Shown piece by piece: positions 46,834 to 59,830 of a stretch of DNA of 64,000 bases. The translations under genes and the position numbers were made by a program. The notes beneath the pieces are model-generated. The model did not search any database and was not told the DNA's origin. It saw only the letters and a list, made by a program, of their open reading frames with translations. Position 1 is the stretch's first letter; each line of letters starts with the position of its first letter. The stretch comes from Thunnus maccoyii (taxonomy: Eukaryota; Chordata; Actinopteri; Scombriformes; Scombridae): assembly GCF_910596095.1 (NCBI RefSeq), contig NC_056538.1, forward strand, positions 9,914,001-9,978,000, written 5' to 3'.

Positions 46834-49800
46834 ATGTCTCTCACTGTTTTTTGGATGGTGCTGCTGGGTTGTTTAGACTGGTGTCATGCGGCTCCTACCA
46901 TCGCCCCAACGGTTTCACCCGAGGACGAAGACTTTGCTCAGGTAATGCAGTGTACTCTGCATAAATATTAGAATCTAGGAACTATCAGAAATAACCTGGT
47001 GCATTCAAAGCCACCTATATTTAATATGGGTGGCTTTGATTTTCTATCTCGTCTTTAAGATGACATTCCAATCCTCTTAAATTTTGGGAAGATGGTTGTG
47101 AAATGAGTGAAATCTTTAAATTCAGGCTGTGTAGAAAGATAATGAGCACTGCCATGGTTAGATGAAATGAAATACTACTTGCAATACAACCATCTTCCCT
47201 CTCTCTGTATCAGGATTATATTTCTCAGTTCTACGCTGATGTCGGGATGAGGAATTCCTCAATGCGAACCCTCATCAAGAGCTCCTTCAGTGAGGATCTA
47301 AAGTCCATGCAGGCTTTCTTTGGCCTGGAGGTAAATACAGTGAATTAAATAGTTTGCTTTTACCTGTATTCATCTTACCAGAGTAAACTGGGATGAAATT
47401 CAGTCAGAAAAACAGATCTCTCTGGAAACTGTAGTATGAGCAATTGCATGTCATTTCATACTTCTATGGATAAAATGTTGTATAATGTTGCCTTCTTGTA
47501 ATCAATGATCATTGCTAATAACTTCAACACTGACAAAGATTTCATTGTAGGAAGTTTAAGATTACGTGTCAATAATTTTCAAATGTCACTTCAAAAATCT
47601 CTGTGTGGTTGTTACCTCATCCACTGCCCACAAGGTGACTGGCATCTTGAATAACGAGACTATGGAGGTGATGAAGGCTCCTAGGTGCGGTGTGTCAGAC
47701 ATCAGCCGATATGGACACTTCTATGGAAAACCCAAATGGGAGAAAAGACTCATTACATACAGGTAACTGGACCTTAGGAGGGTATGACATTGTCACTGCT
47801 TCAGTCGCATAATTGTATTTTATGTGGTTGAACATACAAACATCACTCTGGCATGATAATAATGACAAATATGAAAATAGTTCCAACATGATTTGAACAG
47901 GATCACTCGGTACACTCCAGATCTGAGCCAGAGTCAGGTGGACTCAACCATTGCCAAAGCCTTCCAGCTCTACAGTGACGTCATCCCGCTGGACTTCAAG
48001 CAGATCTACAGTGGCACAGCGGACATCATGATCCTGTTCAAGGGTGGATGTGAGTCCGAATGGAACAACTAAACTTTTACTCGGAAATAAATTAAAAATA
48101 AAACAATGAGAAAAAAAAACAGGAAAGTACATAAACAACAGATTGTATTATCTTCTTTGTCCTGTTGCAGATCACGGGGACTTTTACCCTTTTGATGGGG
48201 CAGGTGGAGTCTTGGCTCATGCTAACTCTCCTGGACGGGCGCAGGGAGGGGACACACACTTTGATGATGATGAAACCTGGACTCTAACCCGAAGAGGTAA
48301 AGTTATTCTGCAGTGTTATTTTAGTGAAGCTGGAGTTGTGGGGAAGGAGTACATCATCTGTGGAGTGCCACTGTAAAGCAGTTTGGTTATGAATAAGAGC
48401 TGTGGGGCATGCATAGAAAAATAAAACCTATATATTTAGCAGAATTTTCCTAAGAATTGCATATTTACATCCTTACAGAACAGAAATCTGCAAATAAGTA
48501 TTTTCTCAAATGTTGTAAATCACTTGAATTGGCCATTGTACCTTATGCGTATCACTTTTTGAGGCCTGACTTGCTTTATACTCTTGTAATTGCTGTGTTC
48601 AGGTGTGAATCTGCTGCTGGTGGCGGCTCATGAGTTTGGCCACGCTCTGGGTCTAGATCACTCCAGGGACAGACGTGCACTGATGTACCCCACATATCAG
48701 TATGTCAACACAAATGGATACAGGCTGCCAGATGATGACAGGCGTGGGGTTCAAGCCCTTTATGGTAAGCAAAAAATTAGATTCAGTTAAATGATTCATG
48801 TTTACAAAATGTGTCTGATTAATGAAAGGTGACAATGATCTTACATCCATCCACCTTTGTATCAGTCCAGATATTGCAAGCTAAAGACCAAGCAAAAGTC
48901 AAGCCAAATTCTTCCTCAACCCTGGCTTTATGTGTACTATATGACAGAAACTTCTATTCAACTAGTAAATAAGGCATCTATGTGTGAATCCATACATTGA
49001 ATTACATGGAAATTGAATTAGACTGATATTAAAATCTATGAATAAATGTAATTTTTTTTTCGTGCTGTTAGACATTTTCTTTGCTTTTTCCATCTCCCAG
49101 GCAGCCGTACACCTCAGCCAACTACAGCACCAAAACCCAAACCACCTCCTGGTCCACCAGAGCCAGAGGACCCAGAAGAAGATCCAAATCCAGACCCTCT
49201 GCCCAACCCCCGAGATGAGCAGTGTAGCAGGGAGCTGGTGTTTGATGCTGCCACATCCGTCAGAGGAGACCTGTACTTCTTCAAAAACGGGTACGCTTTG
49301 GTTGTGTGATGTTGATCTTGCTTATGTGGAACATAAATCCTATATCTTTTTACATTTCAATTTCAATTCCTTACTAGATACTACTGGAGGAAGAGTACAA
49401 GCTTCCGCGGAATCCGTTTAATTAAAGTGAGCACAAAATGGTCAGGGATCAACCATGTCGATGCTGCCTTTGAAGTCCCATACAAGGACGTGGTGTATCT
49501 TTTTGAAGGTAACGTTCATAAGGTTTTTGATAGTTTAGGAGCCATGAATGGATTTATTGTGAATTTATAATTAATTGTAAATGGGTAATTTTGTGATGTG
49601 GTTTATATTTTGGTTATGTATTTGTTATTGCACAGTCTCGGTGATTGATATAATCAGGTCACATGGATATGGGTGGTGATATTCGTATAGTTAATATAAG
49701 CACCTGTTCACGTGCATGGCAGCTGGTAATAAAGAGAGAGAGGGTGAATCGGTTGCTGTATTTTTTGTTGAACCCTGTTTTTGTCTTTGATTTTGAGTAC

Positions 49801-51239
49801 ATTTTCTGCATGTTATACTAAGTTGATTCTTCATATTTTGATCTCAGAGAATGCTTTTGGTAGCTTGTCAGACAATCAGCAAACAAGGCCCGACCTCAGC
49901 CTCTCAGCTGCTTTTTACTTTGTTTCCAGTAGTTGCTACAGTTAGGGTTAAATATGTTCAATATGCTAACTTGGATGAGTACTGTCAAGTACTGTGAAGT
50001 TGCACAGGTACAGTAACTCCATATAATAACCAGCAACTGTCTTTCTACAGGTCGTCAATACTGGGGCATAAGGGCTAATGCAAAGACAAAAATATCTGGA
50101 TATCCAAAGTCTATCACCACCCTCGGCCTGCCCTCCTCAGTCAGTAAGGTGGATGCAGCCGTCTACGTGCCAACGACTAGGAAAACACTCATTTTTGTGA
50201 ATAACCAGTATTGGAGGTGAGTGATGGTCTTGATTGTCTTGACTTTTATCAATATTGCATGTATCCAGATAAAGATAGCAGACAAAAATGTAGATAAATG
50301 TGGAATGTTTAGATATTTTTCAGGTATGGGTACATATCTACAAAGCATTTCTAATAGTCTCTCTGTTCTCTTTTACAGTTATGATGAGGCCAGAAACCAA
50401 ATGGACTATGGATACCCACGATACATCACCCAGGATTTCCCTGGCATTGGCTCCAAAGTAGATGCAGCATTTGAAAATTTTGGTGAGAAATATTCGTTTA
50501 CTTTTATCCCATTTCATGCAAGTCACCCATTTCACACAAGTCAAGAGCCAACATTGGTTAGAATGACGGAAAATGATGCGTTATATTTAAAGCTACTCTG
50601 TAGTTCCCCTCAGCACTAAGGAGCTTTTGCGCATATATCAGGTCATTGTTTTGTTTTTACGGCAGGCAACTTCTGCAGCTACTGTTTTGGTTCACTCTCA
50701 CCACCCTAACCAACCTCATTTCCAGTTTTTCCAACTCTGTCTGCACCAAACCGCAGACAGAGAAAGTTAGTGACTAGCTGGTGAATGTGCAGATGCATCT
50801 GGCAGTTAAATGGGGAGATATTTTCCCAGGAGTTGGTGAAGACCAAGAACAGATCTAAAAAGGACTGAAGTGATTGATTATTGGACTTATATTCATCAGG
50901 AAGCATGACTCCAAATGAATATTAATATTGCTCCGTATCTGCTGGATGTGTAAATAGGCAACTGTTTGCCTATGTGCACATTGTTCACCGTAACAACTTT
51001 ATAAGGTGTTTGTAATAAAGTTGTTTTGTGTAGTGTGTACAGCTTGTTCTGCTGCCCCCTAGTGGCCAAAAAAAGTTAATACTTCTTTAAATCCAACTGC
51101 ATATTTGAATATAAACTGAACCTTGTCTCCCACAGGATATCTATATTTCTCTAATGGCCCCCGACAGAGTGAGTACTACCTGCCATACAAGAGAGTGATG
51201 CGTGTCCTGCTCAACTACGGCTGGCTCAACTGTTACTGA
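46834..51239 (+). CDS. secreted matrix metalloproteinase with long acidic Pro-rich hinge
   Basis: Eleven coding exons: 46834-46941, 47214-47330, 47635-47762, 47901-48049, 48171-48296, 48603-48764, 49101-49290, 49378-49508, 50051-50216, 50379-50482, 51136-51239. All junctions are GT-AG; 1485 coding bases give 494 aa. Parts: signal peptide (1-20), propeptide with switch PRCGVSD (Cys93), catalytic domain with [11 protein letters not shown] (219-229) and ALMYP, an extended hinge rich in Pro, Glu and Asp ([18 protein letters not shown]), and a four-blade hemopexin domain closed by the Cys of LNCY. It is an intact secreted zinc protease. It shares the extra propeptide intron and many exon lengths with mmp13. 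It could be the fish-specific mmp30 or another collagenase/stromelysin-like paralogue; I could not decide. Oddity: Ser replaces the second Pro of the switch. Confidence 0.9.
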
Positions 51240-51670
51240 AAGCTCACAGACATGACACCACTACCTATGTCCAAAATGTAACTTCAGATAGCATGCATGT
51301 TATTAATGAGTTGAGTGAATAACAGTATTCAATGCTTTTTGATGTGGAGAACAGTTCTCAGAGACAGATATTGTTTTCAGACTGACCACTGGTTGCTTGT
51401 TGATGTATAGCAAACACCAGGGTCAAACAGAGGCAAAAGGACAGTGAGTGATTGTCATTCGATCAATTCTGTAAATAATCTTTGACCTGTTTAAAGTTGT
51501 TTCCGTCTCTTTTTTATTTCTCTGTGTGGAGTTTGCAAAGGAATGTTCTGATAGTAAATGTATTTGCTAAGTGATGTTTACTCATTTCAGAAATGCTAAA
51601 TTGCTCAAAGTTGGGTGTAAAATACAGCAAGGGGTTAAAAGTTGTCATCTGAACACACCCCAGGGTTACA

Positions 51671-51676
51671 AATAAA
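51671..51676 (+). terminator. polyadenylation signal of the third intact MMP
   Basis: AATAAA about 430 bases after the stop codon; the first canonical signal seen downstream. Confidence 0.5.
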
Positions 51677-51679
51677 TAT

Positions 51680-52867
51680 CAAAAGTTGGAGTTATGAAAG
51701 ATCTCCTACAATTTCACTGTCCCCTCTGGCCATAACAGGATCCAACTTGAAGCATATTCTTATTTGCATATACTAACTTGGGTTATACAGTGAAAAAATT
51801 AGGAAATAATTTAAGCCATTAGTTGTTCTTAGTCATGTCTGGACTGTTCTTGTGAAATAGTCCTGTCTTGCCTGAACTCCATCTTTTGCCTGCAATTTTA
51901 GAATTAGGACCACAGGGCTTGTTTAGCTTAATCTTAGCCACATACGAGGAGATCCAGTATATGAGAGCTGAGTCACTACTGTTTTCATGAACACGTACAA
52001 AGTAAGGATTTTATAGTTTAGTATTGCTTGTGTGCACACTCTAGAGTCCTGTTTGAGGCACCTGACAAACACAGGCCAACAAGGTGAACATGTGCAGAAG
52101 ATAACAAGAACAGGGGAGCTTGAAAGGGTGGTTCACTCAAATTACAACAAAAGATATTTTCTCCTGACTGGACCTTATCTATGATTGCTTTGGTTTTGGC
52201 TTTGACCAAGTTTTGAAATATCTATCTCTAAAATTTAGTTGTGGTCTTCACAGCATTGATGCCTCATTAACATCTCTTTCCAGAAACAATGTGTCTCTTG
52301 CTCTGGATAATCCATAAAACATGCTGTCAACAGTTTCCATGAAGACTATAACCTCAGTATAATTTTACATTTCTGTGAACACCACTAATGAAATTCAATT
52401 CATTGGTGTGGAGGCAGAAATCTCAAAACTTCATCAAACCCAAACTATCCAAATAGATAGCTAGATACCACTTGAGAAAATACTCACTGTACTGTATTTG
52501 AGTGAGTAAACCTTTTAATTATGAGATTGATAAGAAATAACTAAATCAATCAGATTTAAGGGAAAGTTAACCCTTTTATTGCCCACAACCATCTCAGAAT
52601 GACAGAAAACAATAATTCTAATGTAATATGAAGTTTGCAGGTGTTTATTTCTAAATACACCACAAATGAGATCAGTTTGTCTTAATTTCTGACAGTCACC
52701 CATGCGTTTAAAGGACTTTTTGTTCTATGGAGGGATAGTCTTTCTTGGTTCTAGGTGTGGCATATTTTTTCTCCACAATATGTCCCTATAATCTGTGTTG
52801 TTCACAGCACACAAAAACAACCACACAAACATTTATGTCTGTACCACATAAGTCATTTTGTAACAAT

Positions 52868-52913
<46 letters not shown>

Positions 52914-53609
52914 AATAGAAAATCAAAGTACAGAGAAACATGTTTTTGGGAATTATCTTGACCTTGAGGAAAGATTTTCAGATCACAATGTTGTGAGTTA
53001 ATAACTGCAAAAGGAGAAGCACTGTGTCCGTCAGGTACTTTTTTGCAAGAGTGCATGTCAGCTATGCCAGGATTTTCAAAATACTGTAGTTATGAAATTC
53101 CACAGTTACCTCAACACCTTGACGGATAAATCCTCCTTTAGTACTTCTAGATACCCTTAGAAATGGATGACTGAGAATCTTCAGAGAAACATTTATGAAT
53201 GAAATGCTCAGAAGCCGACTGTTGGAAAAGATGGAAGGGTCACTGCAACAATAACTGGTTGTTGTTACATTTTATTTAAAGAACAATACTTAAAGAGTAT
53301 AATTTAGATCTTTTTTCACTGTAAATGGCAGCAACACAGACAACCTCTCTAAGATTGTATAAAGTACAGTTTGAATAAAGTACTGGTAAAAGAAATAAGG
53401 CACAAACTTGAAGGGTTGATTGTTTCTTTTATTGAAATGTTGCAAATGTTGTGTAAAAATTATGTGTGTCTTGTAAATACTGATTGCAACGTGTGTAGTG
53501 ATTGAAGACCGGGCCTGTAAAGACGTACTCAGTTTGGCTAGTTTGGTTACCTCAACATAATGTGCTCACTGTGGTGTAACCTTGGCCAAAATGATGATGG
53601 AATGTAGTG
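51680..53609. other. intergenic DNA, no gene seen
   Basis: AT-rich sequence without supported exons. The only notable feature is the GA microsatellite listed separately. Confidence 0.6.
52869..52908. repeat. (GA)n microsatellite
   Basis: About 40 bases of pure AG dinucleotide. Confidence 0.95.
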
Positions 53610-53973
53610 TTAAAGGTGCAGTTTGTAGGATTTAGTAGGATCTAGCTGTGAGGTTGCAGATCGTGACAAACTGATTACCCCACCCCCACCCCTTCTCCCC
53701 TTCCAAGTGTGTAGGAGAACCTGTGGTGGTTGAAAAAAATGTGAAAGGCCCTCTCTAGAGCCAGTGTTTGGTTTGTCTGTTCTGGGCTACTGTAGAAACA
53801 TGGCGGTGCAACATAGGGGCCACCGTGGAAGAGGTCCCGCTCCCTATGTAGATATAAAGGGCTCATTCTAAGGTAACAAAAACACAATGATTCTTATCTT
53901 CAGGTGATTAAACACTAATTAAATATGGTTATATTCCATTTCTGCCTCTAAATTCTACACACTGCACCTTTAA
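53610..53973. mobile_element. TTAA-flanked miniature element
   Basis: The termini AAAGGTGCAGTTTGTAGG then ATTTAG at the left and CTAAATTCTACACACTGCAC then CTTT at the right are inverted copies, each bordered by TTAA. The GGTGCAGTGTGTAGAATTTAG-type terminus is very common in percomorph fish genomes. No coding frame. Confidence 0.75.
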
Positions 53974-54403
53974 CTGTTGCTTATGCAATAATATAATGTA
54001 TAATGTTTGTGTTCAGGTCAGTCACCTCTGTTGTGCCTTCTATCCAGGGTGTTTGGACTAAAAGAGTCCCCAGTTAGTTAGTTAGAACGTTCATGAACCT
54101 GATAGATAGTTCAGGGCTTGTGTCCTTTTATATCCCTAAACAAATGAATTCAGTTTGGAGCCATAAGAGAAGAAGATGGTGGGGAGTAGCCAGGTGGGTG
54201 CCGGGAGTCAAAGTAAAGCTGATAGAAATGTAAAGGGGAAGAGAACAGTAAATAGTAAAGATAATGCAGTAGATATATGAGGTGTGTGGAATGAAATAAA
54301 ATAGGTTAAAATGAAATGAAATCATGGGGTACTGTCAGTGCCAGAATTTAGAAAATTATGGTGGTTTGTTTTGCAGGATTGTAGAGAGGGGTGTTCTGGT
54401 GGC

Positions 54404-55350
54404 CTATAGTGCTTCTTGGATTAACTGCGTCAGTGCCGGGTTGTGGATTGCTCTATGTATGTTTTTCTGTGTGAGGATGATGTTACTTCGTTGGATGGTT
54501 TGGAGTCTGGACATGCCGTGGATGTAGTGGGCGCAGATGTACAGCCTTGTTTTGGATGGTTTGTAGTTTGTTGAACTGGTGTTGTGAGGCTGTGGTCCAG
54601 GCTGGTGCTGCATATTCAAAGATTGATCTGGTATATGTCTGATAAACCTTGAGGATGATTTCCGGTGCTTTAAGGTGGTTGAGTCTTTGATTGCCTTCTT
54701 TTTCCAGGTTATTGATGTGGGTGATCCATGGCATGTTTCTTTGGGATGTGATTCCTTGAAACTTTGCCTCTTTGGCCATGGTGATGGGGGTTTGTGGAGG
54801 GTGAGGTGGACAGCTGGTTTGACTTGGGGCTTTCTGGTGAATAGGATGAGCTGAGCTTTGGTGGGGTTGAGTTTAATTCTCCACATATTGGATCAGGTTT
54901 CTGTTTTAACAATACATGTGAGTGAAATTGATTTGGAGTGAGTCCAGTAACAGAGGTCATCAGCAAATTGTGAAACATGTCCTATGGTGGGTGGGGGGTA
55001 GTACACATCATAATGTAGAGAAGAAAAAGGAGTGGACCGAGGACTGCACCTTTTGGAACACCAGCTTTGGGAGTGAAAAAGGTGGAGAGGAAACTGGAAA
55101 CCTTGACCTTTATTTGTCAACTATGAAATGATATTGTAGACGGGAAGTGGTATTCTGAGTTTTTTGTCCTGTAACTTGAAGAGTAATCCGTCGTGCCACA
55201 TTTTGTCAAAAGACTTTTCAATGTCGAAAAATACTGCCATGTTGAATTCTTTTTTGGTGAAACTGCAGGTGATTTCTTCTGATAGTTTGAGGATGATAAT
55301 GGTGGTGAATTTGTTTTTATGGAAGAATAGAGGATTCCCATGTTCTCTAT
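54404..55350 (-). pseudogene. LINE reverse-transcriptase remnant
   Basis: The active-site block QFADDLCYWT is readable at 54970-54940, with FADD at 54967-54956. Downstream pieces in different frames include IKLNPTKAQLILFTRK, the HINNLEKEGNQRLNHLKAPE block and YTRSIFEYAAPAWTTAS, which form the usual thumb and C-terminal region of LINE ORF2. At least two frame changes separate them, so there is no functional protein. Confidence 0.88.
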
Positions 55351-56084
55351 GTGCTGTGCTAGGTGTGCAGTGATGGTGGAATCAAACAGTTTACTGTAGG
55401 TGTTGGGGTGACAACTATGGCTGTTTTTCAGTTGAAGTGACGGATGGTGAGGCAGGTGGTGAAGAGGAGGGAGAGCAGGTTGAAGTAAGTTTCTGGTGCT
55501 TGCTTGATCACGATGGTGTTGATGTTGTCTTCTCCAGGTGCGTTATTTGTCATTTTTTTCAGGTGAGCTTTGATTTCTTGGCAGGTGATCAGTTATGTCA
55601 GTGGGTGGTCATCTGCTGAGGTGAGAGATGGAGAGGAATATGTTGTGGCCTTGTCGACAGTTTCCTTCCATTCATGGTCAAAGTGTGGATCTGAGGGACA
55701 GGAGTGAATGTTTTGGAGTTGATTTCTGAATAGAGTTGCTTTTTCTTGGTTGTTTTCAACAGTTTGATCTTGATGTGTTAGAGTTGGTATGTTGTTTTTG
55801 TTTTGTGCACCGTTCATGTTTTTTTAATTTTCTGCCAGAAACTGCGTGGGTTGGTTCTGTAGTCACTGCCCAGTTTACTGTAGAATGATGTCCATTTTTC
55901 TTGTGAGCGCACAGTGAGCTGTTGTCTGATATGGTTCTGGCGCTGGTTTATTTCTGCTTATGTGTCCGGTGATCTGTATTTGAAGTAGTGTCTGTGTAGT
56001 TTTCTTTTCCTTTGGATCAGGTGTAGGATGTGGGGTGGGAGCTGTTGCTGTGGTTTGGAGGTGATGTGTAGCATGATGCATGTG

Positions 56085-56591
56085 TCACATGCCTGGGTGA
56101 GTATTGATCCAATGTGTGTGGCTAGATGGTCTAGTGAATGGTGGTGGTGTGGGATCTGAGTAATGTCCGTGGTTTGTTTGATAATGTGCTTCCTGTAGGT
56201 TTCCCAGTTGGCTTTTTTGTAGTTGTGCCATGGTTGTTGTGGCATGTGCTAGAATGTGAGGGAGAAAGTGGAAAGGTGGTGAGAGGTCTGGTGACGAGAG
56301 TGCCAGGTCCAGTATTTCCATGGTGGAGCTGGCAGAGTGGATGTATGTGGGTTTGTCATCATTTAGGATGGTGAGGTTGGTGGTGTCCAATATTTCTTTA
56401 AGTGCTATTCCGGAGTTGTTTGTAGTGTTGCAGTTAAAATCTTGTCTTGGCATTAAAATCTCCCAGTATGAGCACATTTCTGTTGTTGTTAGTGATGGTC
56501 TTGATGAGTTTTCCAGAGCATTGTATTTCAGACTATATATGGATGTAATGAGAAGAGTAGTGGATAGATTTAAAAACAGTGTGGTGGCCAT
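56085..56591 (-). pseudogene. LINE endonuclease remnant
   Basis: Contains a DFN motif (RQDFNCNTTN), followed by LDTTNLTILNDDKPTYIH and the closing SSTMEILDLALSS. In this order these are the last motifs of an apurinic-like LINE endonuclease. The N-terminal catalytic part is not intact in this frame. Confidence 0.8.
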
Positions 56592-56859
56592 GTACTTATT
56601 GTTTGCAAGTTCTTCTTGAGTGAGGTTAAAATGAGTTTCATATGCCCTGTTTGATTAAAAAAACCAAGATTAAAGAGAATAAGATTAAATAATTTGGTTT
56701 AATGAGCGGGTTAAAAGATGGGACTGTTTAAAAAGTTTGTGCTCTTTATGACTCTTCCCAGCATTTTCTGTATTGTTTTCTCATCTTTGCATAACAATTT
56801 GAGGTCTTCATGTATCTTGTTGAGGCTTGTGCTGGGGTTCTGGGGGGTCAGTGGCATAT

Positions 56860-57070
56860 CTTAGGGGGGTGTGGAAGGTGGGGGGGCACCTGGAACCTTG
56901 AGCAATTTTGTGGCCTGGAGCTTCTTGGTGCTGTGGTGGTGAGGGCTAGGCAGGTGGGGAAGTTCTTGGAGATGGACGGGTGCTTGCCACCACAGTCGGC
57001 ACATTAAGAGTCTGTTCTGTCCTTGTTGCATTGTTTGTGGTGGTGAGTTCCTCAACATCTGAGACATGTG
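56860..57070 (-). pseudogene. LINE ORF1 zinc-knuckle remnant
   Basis: In one minus frame the sequence reads CADCGGKHPSISKNFPTC, a CCHC-like knuckle as found in Jockey/I-type ORF1 proteins, then TCLALTTTAPRSS. Upstream sequence suggests a second, degraded knuckle. Frameshifted and without a full ORF1. Confidence 0.6.
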
Positions 57071-57339
57071 ACTGGGATCCTTATGAAGGTGGTGGGTTGT
57101 TGAGTAGTTCTGCTGGTGATGCGGTGTGCTTCGGTGATGGAGATGCCTTGTTTTTCCAGTTCTTCTGTTATTTCTTTGGTGTCTGTGTCAGGGTGGATCC
57201 CCTTTATTATCAGCTCTTTGGTTTGTTGGTGGCTGGTGTGGCTTTTCTTGCTGGGCCGTATGTAATTTTATGGAATTTATGGAGTCTATGTTGTGTGTAA
57301 ATATGAGAATGCCTCCTCTTCTTATACAGACTTACTTTC

Positions 57340-58678
57340 TAATTTTTCTGTTGGTTTGCATTGGATCAATCTTTGTGATCTGGTTCCTTTCGTGCTCTCT
57401 TTTTGGGGTTGGAGCTGAAAAGTTCACTGTATTTGCACAACCCTGATGGATGGCAAACCATTTGCCCTGCAAACCTATTTTGTGGTGCAGTGGTTCCTCC
57501 TAGTGGTGTGATGGCCTGTGGTGAGTACAGTTCTTTGAGTTTCTGTAATAAAGCTGTCCAATGAGGACAACTGGTTTTTGATGATTTTGTATTTGGTGGC
57601 TATCTGCTTGCAGCGGTACAGGTGTGGGTCTTTGGAGGCTTGGGTAGGTGGTGGTTTGGATTAATTGGTTTTCTGCTGGTTCCCATGTAGTTGTTTCTCT
57701 GGTGGTTGTGTCCTGTTGTGGTCTTTGTGTTGGTGTTTTTCAGGTTTTGAGGGATGAAGCATTATAAGATAAAAAACTGAAGGACTGCAGTAGTGTTTGA
57801 GATTATGGACCTATCAGGTGTAAAATACAGCATAGGGAGCGAATGCTGTGGAGTGGGACAGAGAAGATAGGGGTTTTAAAAGCAGTGCTTGTGGCTGAAT
57901 TTCAAGGTGGTCTGTGCTTTAAAACACTTGTAGACTGAAAAGTAGGCAGATGGCAGGAAAAAGTAAAAAATAAGCCAAAATAGATTCATATAAAACAAGT
58001 GATTGTAGGTGATTGTTGGGGGTGAGTTTGCTTGATGGCTGGGTGATGGTGTCAAGTGGAAGTTAATGCGGAAGTAGAAAGATAGACAGACAGAGAGAAA
58101 GAAAGAAAGGAAAGTCACTTATCTGTTCCTTGATGGTGGCGGCGTTGGTCTCCTGTTTGGATCTGCTCACTCTTTCGGCTCTGTCAGTCTCTCCCTCTGA
58201 TTGCCGATCACTGAACCTTATATCACAGCTGTGCTATCTCTGCTGTGCACATCTCTGTTGTTGCTCTCTCACAATGACTGACAGAGTCTCCACCATATCA
58301 GAGCACCAATCCAAAGGTTCGATGAGATACCTTGTGGTAATTAGTGTAGGGGTCTAGTGTACTTTAATCTGCTGTTTTCTATGATTCTATTGTAATGTGT
58401 AATATGAATTAAGATCATACATAGTATTTGACTTTACTGCAGTATAAATGTATTTCAATGTATTTGTTATGTTTTGTTGTGTTTTGATGTCAGGTGAGGG
58501 GCAGATTCCCCTATACTGTGGTAGGGGCTGAGTTCATTGCCAGTGGCAGGCTATATAATACTACCTGTTTTCATCAGGAACTGTTGCTGTCAGGACGACA
58601 TGCTGCCTGTGGTCCATAGTATTTTATGTGGAGAATTATGACTGTTATTGTTAGTCTTCATTGTGGGTGAAATAAACA
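57340..58678. other. unassigned DNA, perhaps LINE 5' region
   Basis: No supported exon. The left part keeps the G/T-rich composition of the neighbouring LINE and may be its 5' end; from about 58.3 kb the sequence becomes ordinary AT-rich intergenic DNA. Confidence 0.4.
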
Positions 58679-59085
58679 CCAGGGGTCCGTTTCACAAAAC
58701 AGGTTTAGTGAAAACTCAGAGTCTGTTAACCCTGAAATGAGGGAAACTCTGAGTTTTCCGTTTCAAAAGAAAGAGGGGTAACTCTAGCCTGTTTCAGAGA
58801 GAGAGATAACTTAAGCTCTCGGTCAGTTACCGTAGTAACAGACTCTATGAACCTAACCTGGTCGGGGCCAGGTTTTTCCTCAATGAACCTCGAGTTTCTC
58901 TCTGTCTCCGCCCTCTTTCAGAGCCACACACTCCATTTGGTTTCTTCATGCATTCAGTCAGCAGGCGAGTTTTGGCGTAGCCTGGCTCTGCCATCTGTCA
59001 TTTTAAAAAAAAATCATTAAAAAAAATCAGAGTCAGTATATTTGAAGTCCATTGGGCACAGTAGGTGGCGACTTTTTTCACTAAC

Positions 59086-59313
59086 ATGGCATGTCCTTTT
59101 GAGAACGATCCCGTGGATGAAGGTGCAGCATTACTGCACAGAGAATTAAATATTCGTCGGGAGATGGTTATCAGACCGCGCATAGATGTTCTAGAATTTC
59201 CAGACAATTATCTTTTTGAGCTTAGGGCCAGCTTCTCTGCCTCCGTTAGAGGTGGTGGTGCTGGACCACCACCCGTTTTATGGGCATCTGCCTTCTTTCT
59301 GTTGGCTGAGTAG
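59086..59313 (+). pseudogene. Harbinger nuclease, N-terminal fragment
   Basis: MACPFENDPVDEGAALLHRE and RPRIDVLEFPDNYLFE match the start of HARBI1-like transposases. The reading then leaves the family after about 45 residues. The DDE catalytic core is absent, consistent with an internal deletion. Confidence 0.8.
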
Positions 59314-59507
59314 AAGTCTGTGTTAGTTTAAATAGGCTTAATTATTTAACAGAACATGATGTAGATGAGAAGACATTTATGTGTGTGAAACCAGCATTAC
59401 GTTGGGGATAAAACAACTGCACAGTCAAACAGCCACTTAATATTTACTTTACAATGTAAAACATGATCAAAATGAGGTACCCCCATGAGATTATGCCGAG
59501 GTCTCAC

Positions 59508-59830
59508 CTGTTTGAACAATGTTTTTATATTTCATCCTAAACTGCTGCCAAGTGCGCTTCTCCCCCGCGGGATTGCACCTAAATGAAATAAATTAATAGG
59601 CGAACATTCAAGCAGTTTTCCCCTGTAATATTATTGTGATTGCAAAGGACTATATTTAAACTTACGCATTGACCGGAGGAGCAATGTTCTCCCACGCCGT
59701 CTCTCTCTCTTGCAGCTGCAGCGGTGTTGCACTTTTCTCTGAAAACGTGTTCAAACTCGCCGTATGAGTGCATTAAGATTTCTAGAGCTAGTGGGGTGAA
59801 AAATGCAGCCATCCTCTTCCCCATTGCCAT
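59508..59830 (-). pseudogene. Harbinger MYB/SANT-like DNA-binding gene remnant
   Basis: The first exon (59830-59666) begins MAMGKRMAAFFTPLALEIL and has the SANT-like HSYGEFEHVFREKCNTAAAA, then TAWENIAPPVNA after a one-base slip in a GA run; it ends at a GTAAG donor. The second exon (about 59577-59508) reads CNPAGEKRTWQQFRMKYKNI and ends at GTGAG. The frameshift disables the product. Confidence 0.8.

Larger units (their letters stand above)
54130..57330 (-). mobile_element. decayed non-LTR retrotransposon (LINE)
   Basis: Read on the - strand, the order is a gag-like zinc-knuckle region (57.1-56.9 kb), an AP-endonuclease region (56.6-56.1 kb), scattered reverse-transcriptase pieces (55.8-55.0 kb) and the C-terminal part (55.0-54.4 kb). 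Frames are broken by many shifts and stops. The combination of zinc knuckle, endonuclease and reverse transcriptase fits the I/Jockey-like groups; clade and exact ends are not resolved. Base composition (G/T-rich on the + strand) differs sharply from the neighbourhood. Confidence 0.85.

Noticed and set aside
56138-57300. Plus-strand frames of 65-106 aa rich in Val, Gly and Trp
   Set aside because: They are antisense shadows of the G/T-rich LINE, whose coding strand is the minus strand.
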